Assembly (NCBI GenBank): GCA_005116895.1
Contig: SWDO01000015.1
Coordinates: 18,386-82,385 of the forward strand
Direction: 5' to 3'
Length of the DNA stretch: 64,000 nucleotides
From: Nitrospira sp.
GTDB lineage: Bacteria; Nitrospirota; Nitrospiria; Nitrospirales; Nitrospiraceae
Shown here in pieces: positions 54,138 to 61,435 of this stretch (its first letter is position 1; every line of letters begins with the position of its first letter). Position numbers and translations under genes: made by a program. The notes beneath the pieces were generated by a model. That model saw only the letters and a program-made list of their open reading frames with translations, was not told where the DNA came from and searched no databases.

Positions 54138-54206
54138 TTGCGAGTTTCATGTTTCGAGCGTGCGGTATTCTCACAACTGGAAACTCGAAACTTGTAACCA
54201 GAAACC
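54138..54206. repeat. Palindromic intergenic repeat (GAAACTCGAAACTT family), copy 2
   Basis: GCGAGTTTCATGTTTCGAG is opposed by GGAAACTCGAAACTTGTAAC; the 14-mer GAAACTCGAAACTT is shared with 12321-12399. It begins 6 bp after the flgF stop and fills the flgF-flgG gap. Confidence 0.65.
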
Positions 54207-54237
54207 GGTGAAGTAATGATGACTGAGGAGGGGTGAG

Positions 54238-55029
54238 ATGATCAGAGCCATGTGGACCGCAGCGACCGGAATGACGGCTCAGCAGATCAACGTCGACACG
54301 GTTGCTCATAACCTTGCCAACGTCAACACCAACTCGTTTAAACGCAGCCGAGCTGAGTTTGCGGACCTGCTGTATCAGATTCAACGACTCCCCGGTACCA
54401 GCGCCTCCAATGTCGGGGTCTTTCCAGTCGGCATCCAGGTCGGTGCAGGGGTGCGCCCAACGACTGTTGCGAAAGAATGGATTCAGGGGAATATGCGCCA
54501 GACGAATAACGAGACGGATCTGGCGATCGATGGAGCAGGGTTTTTCCAAGTCTCCCGTCCTGATGGGACGATCATGTATACCCGGAATGGATCGTTTAAA
54601 CGTGACAATGTGGGCAATCTCGTGACCGGCGACGGGGATCTCCTCAATCCCGTGATTACAATCCCTTCCGGAGCGCTCAAGGTGGATATTGGGCAGGACG
54701 GTACGGTCTCGGTATTGCTGCCAGGTGTCACGCAGTCCTCACAAGTCGGGCAAATACAGCTGACACGGTTCGACAATCCTTCCGGCTTGGTGGCTATGGG
54801 GAGCAATCTCTTTATTGATAGCTTTGCCTCTGGCCCTCCGACGCAGGGAACCGGCGGCTTCACCACCGGATTCGGGACGATCCAGCAGGGGTTCTTAGAG
54901 AGTTCGAATGTCAACCTCGCCGAAGAAATGGTCAATATGATCATCGCCCAGCGAAGTTACGAGATTAACTCCAAGACGATCCAGGCTTCCGACGAAATGA
55001 TGGCCATTGCGAACAATCTCAGACGATAA
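54238..55029 (+). CDS. flgG: Flagellar distal rod protein FlgG
   Basis: 263 residues, the standard FlgG length. MTAQQINVDTVAHNLANVNT, NSFKRSRAEFADLLYQ, NNETDLAIDGAGFFQVSRPD and the C-terminal SSNVNLAEEMVNMIIAQRSY are the conserved rod segments. GAGGAGGGG precedes the start. Confidence 0.97.
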   Translation: MIRAMWTAATGMTAQQINVDTVAHNLANVNTNSFKRSRAEFADLLYQIQRLPGTSASNVGVFPVGIQVGAGVRPTTVAKEWIQGNMRQTNNETDLAIDGAGFFQVSRPDGTIMYTRNGSFKRDNVGNLVTGDGDLLNPVITIPSGALKVDIGQDGTVSVLLPGVTQSSQVGQIQLTRFDNPSGLVAMGSNLFIDSFASGPPTQGTGGFTTGFGTIQQGFLESSNVNLAEEMVNMIIAQRSYEINSKTIQASDEMMAIANNLRR

Positions 55030-55039
55030 GGAGCGGCTC

Positions 55040-55840
55040 ATGTCTAGGATTTGGCTGATCATGATCATGCTCCTTACATCTGTAGTCTTCGACGTGACGA
55101 CGTCAGGTGCGGGGCCTAGTGGTGAGTCTCGGTCGATCTCGTCGGCGTCCCGAGGTCCGATTCATCGGGCGACCGACACCGTTGTGGAGCGAGTGGCTGT
55201 CAGTGAGGTCAGCCCTGATCTGATTCGGAAGGCCATTCAGAAACATCTGGAGAGTGAATGGGGGCACAAGGTTAAGACGGTACAGGTGACGGTATTGGAG
55301 CCTGCGGATCCGGTGATGATTCCAGGCGGGACGGTCGAGTTGCAGGTCATTTCTAACTCGCTGGAAGAAGGTCTAGGACGGCGGAGGTTTCATGTGGAGG
55401 CGGTGGCAAACGGGAAATCTCGGAAAATGATCCAGGTCGTTGCCGATATTGCGGCGATGATCGACGCGGTTGTTGTCACCCGCTTTCTGAAGGCCGACGA
55501 ACTGATTGATATGAGCGATCTCAAAACGGTCGGACTGCGGATTCAGCAGGTGAATCATCCCTTCATTACCGATCAGGGAGAGGTTATCGGAAAGAGCGCA
55601 TCACGGCCTCTTCCGCCCGAGACACCACTACGCCCAGCCTTTGTGAAGCCTCCATTGGTGATCAAGAAGGGTGATCGAGTCCTCATCGAGGCACGGCGGG
55701 GAGGTCTGTCGATTCGGGCCAATGGCGTGACAAAAGCGAACGGACAAGTCGGACAGACTGTCATGGTCACCAATCTGGATTCAGGTCGGGAACTAAGAGC
55801 CAAAGTGGTGGCTCCAAGCCTTGTTGAGGTGGAGTTCTAG
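55040..55840 (+). CDS. flgA: Flagellar P-ring assembly chaperone FlgA
   Basis: 266 residues. Signal peptide (IWLIMIMLLTSVVFDVTTSG), then the SAF-type C-terminal half (IDAVVVTRFLKADELIDMSD, GKSASRPLPPETPLRPAFVK, GDRVLIEARRGGLSIRANGV). FlgA is a periplasmic chaperone for FlgI. ATG at 55040 has AAGGAG 6 nt upstream. Confidence 0.92.
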   Translation: MSRIWLIMIMLLTSVVFDVTTSGAGPSGESRSISSASRGPIHRATDTVVERVAVSEVSPDLIRKAIQKHLESEWGHKVKTVQVTVLEPADPVMIPGGTVELQVISNSLEEGLGRRRFHVEAVANGKSRKMIQVVADIAAMIDAVVVTRFLKADELIDMSDLKTVGLRIQQVNHPFITDQGEVIGKSASRPLPPETPLRPAFVKPPLVIKKGDRVLIEARRGGLSIRANGVTKANGQVGQTVMVTNLDSGRELRAKVVAPSLVEVEF

Positions 55841-55847
55841 CTGAATC

Positions 55848-56564
55848 GTGCCAGAGAACATCATGCACTTTCACTGTAATCCGTCTTTTCATATGGCCGT
55901 ACGTAGCCTGATCATCACCATCGCACTGCAAGGATGTTCAAGCCCGCCGAGCCCGTCGAGCAAGGTGACTGTGCCGCTGCTCCCTCCTCCAAGGACGCTG
56001 GGCTCGCTCTGGCAGGAAGAAAACGGACGAGCCTATCTCTATGAGGACATGCGTGCCATGCGGATCGGGGATATTCTGACCGTGAAAATCTCCGAAGTTC
56101 ATAAAGGGTCAAAGTCAGCCGATACGGCGGTTCAACGGGATTCGACGATTAAGAACGGCATGGTCGGCAGCGGTATGGGATATATCGGGCTTCCAGGGAT
56201 CCGCTTCAGCGATGAAACGAAGCGTGGATTCGGAATCAATGCGAGCGCCAATAACAAGTTTGATGGGAAAGGTTCCACCAATCGTGAAGGCACATTGACA
56301 GGGACCATCTCTGCGATCGTGACAGAGGTGCTTCCCAACGGGGATCTTCGTATCGAGGGGCGGCGTGAGGTCAGCGTCAACAGTGAAAAACAACTGATGA
56401 CGATCGGTGGGATTGTCCGGCGTGTCGATGTGGATACCAAGAATACAGTGGCCTCAAGTGCCATTGCAGACGCTAAAATCGAATACTCAGGCCTGGGTGT
56501 GTTGGACGATGTGCAGCGACCCGGGTGGTTGATCCGTATTCTTAATTGGGTCTATCCGTTCTGA
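55848..56564 (+). CDS. flgH: Flagellar L-ring lipoprotein FlgH
   Basis: 238 residues from GTG (alternatives: ATG 55863 or 55893). A lipobox LQGCSS anchors it in the outer membrane; SLWQEENGRAYLYEDMRAMR, RIGDILTVKISEVHKGSK and NGDLRIEGRREVSVNSEKQL are FlgH signatures. It forms the outer-membrane bushing for the rod. Confidence 0.94.
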   Translation: MPENIMHFHCNPSFHMAVRSLIITIALQGCSSPPSPSSKVTVPLLPPPRTLGSLWQEENGRAYLYEDMRAMRIGDILTVKISEVHKGSKSADTAVQRDSTIKNGMVGSGMGYIGLPGIRFSDETKRGFGINASANNKFDGKGSTNREGTLTGTISAIVTEVLPNGDLRIEGRREVSVNSEKQLMTIGGIVRRVDVDTKNTVASSAIADAKIEYSGLGVLDDVQRPGWLIRILNWVYPF

Positions 56565-56578
56565 GGAGAAGAGGAGCT

Positions 56579-56854
56579 ATGACGGTTCCGTCGAGACGCA
56601 GATCGACTCCGAGAAGCATGCTCAAGCGACGTCCTTTGAATCTCCGTACGCTCCAAATGATGGTGCAGAGTGGGGTTGTCCGACGGGCTGATTTTGATCC
56701 TCCCACGTTTGGGAGCAGGACGCGATTTCATGCGTTTGATGATGCTGATCACGCCTCGGGGAAAGAAGTGGCTTCTGAGCAAGGATGGCTGTCGCGCATC
56801 ATACTTGGTCCTCGGTTACAGGTCTCAGCTCCCAAACGTTCGTGGAGAGGATAG
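56579..56854 (+). CDS. Small basic protein of unknown function between flgH and flgI
   Basis: 91 residues, no signal peptide or membrane helix, strongly basic at the start (PSRRRSTPRSMLKRRPLNLR), then LQMMVQSGVVRRADFDPPTF. A good AGAGGAG ribosome site precedes the ATG. It lies 14 bp after flgH and 11 bp before flgI, in genes that are normally adjacent. No family recognised; a cytoplasmic helper of ring or rod assembly is conceivable. Confidence 0.6.
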   Translation: MTVPSRRRSTPRSMLKRRPLNLRTLQMMVQSGVVRRADFDPPTFGSRTRFHAFDDADHASGKEVASEQGWLSRIILGPRLQVSAPKRSWRG

Positions 56855-56865
56855 GTGCCTCACAC

Positions 56866-58005
56866 ATGTTCATACGGTGGATTTCTCTAGTCAGTGTGCT
56901 GGTCCTGACCTGTGGTTTTTTGACACCCTCCGGCGCCGATGCGGTGAGGATCAAGGATATCGGCGTGATTGAAGGAGTCCGCGAAAACCAGCTGCTTGGG
57001 TACGGGTTGGTGGTTGGTCTGGACAGTACCGGCGACCGAGTCATCGGCGGACAGTTCACGATTCAGGCGATGATGTCCATGTTGAATAAAATGGGTGTCA
57101 ATCTGGTGATCGACCCCATCCAGTTACTGACAAGAAATATTGCCTCGGTGATGGTGACTGCCAAACTTCCTCCCTTCTCAAAGCCAGGAATGACGCTGGA
57201 CGTCATGGTGTCGTCGATGGCGAACGCCAAAAGCCTGCAAGGCGGGACGCTCCTGCTCACGCCGTTAAAAGCAGCCAATCAGCAAGTATTTGCCGTCGCG
57301 CAGGGACCAGTTTCAATCGGTGGTTTTCTCGGCGGGACGGGAGGGGCTGGCGGCGCGACGGTGACGAAGAATCATCAGGCGGCCGGCATGGTTCCCGGTG
57401 GCGCCATTATCGAGAAGGAGCTCCCTGTCGACATTGACTCATGGGCAACCGTTTCTGTGCTGCTCCGACAACCCGATTTTACGACTGCTATCAGGACTGC
57501 CGAGGCCATCGAGAGTGCCTTTGGAAAAGGCAGTGCATCAGCCACGAATGCCGGATCTGTGAAGGCGACGATCCCTCAAGTGTTTCAGGGGCGCGTCGTC
57601 GAATATATCGCATCGATTGAGGGGCTCGATGTGATCGTCGATTCTGTAGCCAAAGTCGTGGTGAATGAACGGACTGGCACGGTGGTGCTGGGAGAGCATG
57701 TGCGGATTTCCACATGCGCGATTTCTCACGGTAATCTCACGATCTCTGTCAAGAACACATTGAACGTGTCGCAGCCGACGGCGCCGCTCATTGGTTCGTC
57801 CGCAGGACAGACGACCGTCACACCGGATGTGCAGACAGAGGTCAAAGAGCAGGAATCGAGGCTCCTGGTGGTGGATGAGACGGTAACATTGGGGGAGGTC
57901 GTACGGGCTCTCAATGCAGTAGGAGTGACGCCGCGTGATCTTGTCGCAATACTTTCGGCTCTGAGGTCGGCAGGAGCGCTGCAAGCGAACCTTGAAATTA
58001 TTTAG
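56866..58005 (+). CDS. flgI: Flagellar P-ring protein FlgI
   Basis: 379 residues. Signal peptide (WISLVSVLVLTCGFLTPSGA), then mature FlgI motifs IKDIGVIEGVRENQLLGYGL, VVGLDSTGD, KNMGVN-like NKMGVNLVIDPIQL, RNIASVMVTAKLPPFSKPGM and VVVNERTGTVVLGEHVRIST. Forms the peptidoglycan-layer ring around the rod. ATG at 56866 is favoured by the signal peptide. Confidence 0.96.
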   Translation: MFIRWISLVSVLVLTCGFLTPSGADAVRIKDIGVIEGVRENQLLGYGLVVGLDSTGDRVIGGQFTIQAMMSMLNKMGVNLVIDPIQLLTRNIASVMVTAKLPPFSKPGMTLDVMVSSMANAKSLQGGTLLLTPLKAANQQVFAVAQGPVSIGGFLGGTGGAGGATVTKNHQAAGMVPGGAIIEKELPVDIDSWATVSVLLRQPDFTTAIRTAEAIESAFGKGSASATNAGSVKATIPQVFQGRVVEYIASIEGLDVIVDSVAKVVVNERTGTVVLGEHVRISTCAISHGNLTISVKNTLNVSQPTAPLIGSSAGQTTVTPDVQTEVKEQESRLLVVDETVTLGEVVRALNAVGVTPRDLVAILSALRSAGALQANLEII

Positions 58006-58013
58006 ATGGACGA

Positions 58014-58412
58014 ATGATAGATATGAAAACTCTAGAACAATACGGAATCCATTCAGGGCTCTCTTCACCAGCATACGTGGATCCTGGACTGACCGGACGC
58101 GCGAGTCATCTTGTGTCTCAGGTGAATGCCTCAACATCGCAGGACCCTGTTGCGGCACGTCAACAAATGGTCCAAGCTGGGAAGCAGTTCGAAGCGTATT
58201 TTGTCTCGTATTTACTGAAGGTTATGAGGGAAACGGTTCCTGAGGGAAGCATCGCCAACAAACAAGGGGCGTATTTTTACTCATTTTATGACGAGGAAAT
58301 TGGGAAACGGGCAGCCGAGTCTGGGGGGATAGGCATTGCCAAGATGGTTCAGGAGTATGCGCAACAATATTTTGCATCATCGCCCCCAGAACGCTCAAGT
58401 TCTTCTGGGTAG
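58014..58412 (+). CDS. flgJ: Rod-binding protein (FlgJ N-terminal type)
   Basis: 132 residues, only the rod-binding domain: ARQQMVQAGKQFEAYFVSYL, LKVMRETVPEG and YDEEIGKRAAESGGIGIAKM. The muramidase half found in enteric FlgJ is absent, as in many other bacteria, so a separate hydrolase must open the wall. A late-gene promoter probably overlaps its 3' end. Confidence 0.88.
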   Translation: MIDMKTLEQYGIHSGLSSPAYVDPGLTGRASHLVSQVNASTSQDPVAARQQMVQAGKQFEAYFVSYLLKVMRETVPEGSIANKQGAYFYSFYDEEIGKRAAESGGIGIAKMVQEYAQQYFASSPPERSSSSG

Positions 58413-58422
58413 AAACCGATAA
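58395..58422 (+). promoter_or_regulatory. Candidate sigma-28 (FliA) promoter before flgM
   Basis: TCAAGTTC (6 of 8 to TAAAGTTT) and ACCGATAA (7 of 8 to GCCGATAA) are separated by 12 nt, one more than the usual 11. The -35 half lies inside the last codons of flgJ. A FliA promoter here would put flgM-flgN-flgK-flgL and possibly csrA-fliW in the late class. Confidence 0.42.
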
Positions 58423-58499
58423 GAAGCTCGACCGGGGTAAAGTCCATAATTCTCTCGGACTGAGAGCTGAGAGGCGAGAGCCGGGGAAGGAGCGGTAAC

Positions 58500-58805
58500 A
58501 TGCAGATTTCAGGTCATGGGAAGGTAGATCATCTTGCCAAACTGTTACTTGGGGTTCAGGACACTGAGGCGGCAAGTAGTCGGCAAGCGGCTGCTCGCAC
58601 CCAGGTGGGTAAAGATGAGGTTCAGATTTCAGCTCAAGCGAAGGAACTTCAACGGATTCGGGAGCTGGCCAATCAGACTGACCCTGGACGGGCTGAACAG
58701 GTGGAGCGCATCAGGCGCGCGCTTGACAGCGGCACGTACGATATCAGTGGCCGCGCGGTTGGCGATGCCATCGTGAAACAGGTTCTAACCGACGCCGTAC
58801 TCTGA
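58500..58805 (+). CDS. flgM: Anti-sigma-28 factor FlgM
   Basis: 101 residues. Disordered N-terminus and the FliA-binding C-terminal helices: DEVQISAQAKELQRI and VERIRRALDSGTYDISGRAV. Holds FliA until the hook is finished, then is exported. A GAAGGAG ribosome site precedes it. Confidence 0.92.
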   Translation: MQISGHGKVDHLAKLLLGVQDTEAASSRQAAARTQVGKDEVQISAQAKELQRIRELANQTDPGRAEQVERIRRALDSGTYDISGRAVGDAIVKQVLTDAVL

Positions 58806-58864
58806 GCATCTTCGATCCGGCGTAGGTGGGAAAGCGACGAACGGGTCTCCGATATGGCCCATGG

Positions 58865-59389
58865 ATGGGCAGGTTGTCGATCGTGAATGCGTCAATTTCT
58901 CTCGAACAGTTGACCCATCTCCTCACCCGCGAATCCGTGCAGTGCGATCTCCTGTCACAAAACATCACGCAAGAGCGGGAAGCCATCAAGTGCATGGCAC
59001 TTCAGGATTTCGTCTCGATCAATCAATCAAGGATTTCAATTCTTGAGTGCTTTCACAGTCTAAAGGAAGAACTGGATGGTTTGCTTGAGCGCTTGGCAGT
59101 TGCCTGCCACGTACCAGAAACGGGGCGAACGCTGACAGAAATTCTACGTCAGACGCAAAGCCCACAGGCAGGCATTATTCTAGAACAGTATGAGCGGCTT
59201 GCGGAGAAGGTCCGTGCAGTGAAGCGCGATATCGCGGTCAATCAAGTATTGATCAAGAGCGTTCAATCATTTCTTATTCGGGCGATGGAGGCTCACCGCC
59301 AACCGCCTCCTGGGGATGACCTCTATACCGTGTCGGGATCTCGAAGCAAGAGCGGCATGCCGGCGGCGTTGATCAAACGGCAGGGGTGA
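58865..59389 (+). CDS. flgN: FlgK/FlgL export chaperone FlgN
   Basis: About 174 residues, helical: ASISLEQLTHLLTRESVQCD, ILECFHSLKEELDGLLERLA, LEQYERLAEKVRAVKRDIAV, and a disordered C-terminal tail. This matches FlgN-type chaperones and it lies just before its clients flgK and flgL. Start uncertain: ATG 58865, GTG 58826 or GTG 58883. Confidence 0.82.
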   Translation: MGRLSIVNASISLEQLTHLLTRESVQCDLLSQNITQEREAIKCMALQDFVSINQSRISILECFHSLKEELDGLLERLAVACHVPETGRTLTEILRQTQSPQAGIILEQYERLAEKVRAVKRDIAVNQVLIKSVQSFLIRAMEAHRQPPPGDDLYTVSGSRSKSGMPAALIKRQG

Positions 59390-59395
59390 CGATCG

Positions 59396-61420
59396 ATGGG
59401 ACTGAATAGCTTACTCGATGTTGCGAAGTCGGCTCTTTTCACTGCTCAACAGGCGTTGACAGTGACCGGTCACAACATCAGTAACGTCAACACACCAGGT
59501 TTTTCCAGACAGGAAGTCATTCTAACAGAAGAACGGCCTGTTGACGGCAGTCCTGGGCAAGTCGGTACCGGCGTAAAAATTGAGCAAATCCGGCGGGCAG
59601 TGGATGTATTTCTGAACCGTGAACTGACGAACTCTCAGGAAGGTTTAGGCCAATTTACCGTCACCAGCGATGAACTGCGGAGATTGGAGAGTTTGTTTCG
59701 TGATACGAGCGGACAGGGCTTGGCGGGACAACTGAATGAGTTTTTTAAGGCGCTGCAGGATGCGACGACGACGCCTTCTCAGACTACCCCTCGCTCAGTG
59801 GTTATAGCAAAAGCCTCGACGCTGGCGAGCACCTTCCATCAGATCAATGCAGATTTAACCGATACTCGTCGTGCCATCGACGTACAAATCGGTGTAAACA
59901 TCAGTGAGATCAACGGTCTGACGAGAAAGATCGCTGACTTTAATACCCAGATTAAATCCGCCGAGGTCAGCGGTCAGAACGCCAATGATCTTCGCGATAA
60001 GCGCGACTTGGCCGTCAATGAATTAGCCACGAGGATCGAGGTGTCGACTCTCGATCGTATTGATGGGACTGTTTCGGTTTTCACGGCTCGCGGATTGGTC
60101 CTGGTCGATCAAGAAACAACGCGGAATCTGGTCGGGGTGGAATCCACGGACAACCAAGGTCTTCTGGATATCGGATACGACATCGGAGGAAATCAGCCGA
60201 GCATCATTACCGACTTGATCACCGGTGGGAGGGTTCGTGGACTTATTGATGTACGAGACGGCACGATTCCTTCGGTTCAGCAAGGAATCGATGCGTTGGC
60301 CGGATCTCTCCTGAATGAGGTCAACCAAGTTCACCGTGTGGGGTATGGCCTCGATGGGTCAACCGGGCAGGACTTCTTCTCTGGTCTGTCCGTCACGACT
60401 AAAGCGCCCTCCACGAATGTTGGAACTGGTGCAATCGGCAATGGAGCTGTAACTGCACCGAGTCTTCTGACCTTTCATGACTATGAGATCAGGTTCAGTG
60501 GGGGCAACAATTACTCGATTGTCGATGCAAGCACCGGGATCGGTATCGAGGGCAATTACACAGGAACCGTAATCGTTCCTCCAACGGTGGATGCACCGTT
60601 GAACATCGTCACGGGAGCGAATGATACCTTGGTTGTGACGGTAGACGGCACGACGTCGGGAAGTATTACACTGAACGGTGCTGCATCACCAGGCCGGCCG
60701 TATGCCTCCGGCTCAGCGCTGGTGGCGGAGATCGAAAGCAAAATCAACGCTGATTCGACGCTTGCGGCGGCCGGTCGACGAGTGGCGGTAATATTTGACA
60801 GTACGACGAATCGATTGGTGTTGCAGTCGAATTCAGCCGGGGGTACGAGTTCCGTAGACGTGATCGGTGGAACCGCGAGGGCGAGTCTGGGGCTATCGAC
60901 CGGGACCAGCACGTCCGCGTCCGGAACATATAGTGATCCTCAAACGTTCCACATTGATGGAATTGCAGTGACCGTTAGTGGGGCACCTGCCGCCAACGAT
61001 GTTCTAAGCCTAAATTCGCGGGAGAATGCCGCCCGTGATCTCACTGTTGCGCTATCAGACCCATCCAAGCTCGCGCTCTCATCGACGCGCGCGGGTGTTC
61101 CAGGTAACAATCAGAACGGATTGGCGCTGGTTGCACTCCAGTCAAAAGCCCTCACCGGCCTTAACAATACCACGCTCAGCGATGCCTACCGTAAAACCGC
61201 GACCGACCTTGGCGTGGCCTCACAGGTGGCGAGTCAGCGCCTTGATGGAGAGCAAATTCGGCATGAGCAATTACAGACCTTTCATGCGCAGGTGTCTGGT
61301 GTTTCGCTAGATGAAGAACTCGTCAATCTCCTCAAGTATCAGCGGGCATTTGAAGCCGCGTCACGCATGATCGTCGCTGCCGATGAAATGATGTCGACCT
61401 TGATCTCGCTTAAACGATAG
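59396..61420 (+). CDS. flgK: Hook-filament junction protein FlgK (HAP1)
   Basis: 674 residues, longer than the roughly 550 of enteric FlgK. N-terminal AQQALTVTGHNISNVNTPGF and C-terminal VSGVSLDEELVNLLKYQRAF plus AASRMIVAADEMMSTLISLK are canonical. The extra length is a Thr/Gly/Ser-rich insert (about 355-550) whose segment 408-510 is also found in FlgL, with NADSTLAAAGRRVAV and VVIGGTAR-like VDVIGGTARASLGL. Confidence 0.95.
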   Translation: MGLNSLLDVAKSALFTAQQALTVTGHNISNVNTPGFSRQEVILTEERPVDGSPGQVGTGVKIEQIRRAVDVFLNRELTNSQEGLGQFTVTSDELRRLESLFRDTSGQGLAGQLNEFFKALQDATTTPSQTTPRSVVIAKASTLASTFHQINADLTDTRRAIDVQIGVNISEINGLTRKIADFNTQIKSAEVSGQNANDLRDKRDLAVNELATRIEVSTLDRIDGTVSVFTARGLVLVDQETTRNLVGVESTDNQGLLDIGYDIGGNQPSIITDLITGGRVRGLIDVRDGTIPSVQQGIDALAGSLLNEVNQVHRVGYGLDGSTGQDFFSGLSVTTKAPSTNVGTGAIGNGAVTAPSLLTFHDYEIRFSGGNNYSIVDASTGIGIEGNYTGTVIVPPTVDAPLNIVTGANDTLVVTVDGTTSGSITLNGAASPGRPYASGSALVAEIESKINADSTLAAAGRRVAVIFDSTTNRLVLQSNSAGGTSSVDVIGGTARASLGLSTGTSTSASGTYSDPQTFHIDGIAVTVSGAPAANDVLSLNSRENAARDLTVALSDPSKLALSSTRAGVPGNNQNGLALVALQSKALTGLNNTTLSDAYRKTATDLGVASQVASQRLDGEQIRHEQLQTFHAQVSGVSLDEELVNLLKYQRAFEAASRMIVAADEMMSTLISLKR

Positions 61421-61435
61421 GCGAAGGAGCATGCT

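Noticed and set aside
58438-58464. TAAA with GGACTGAG 15 nt later as the flgM promoter
   Set aside because: The -10 half matches GCCGATAA poorly; the pair at 58395-58422 is better.
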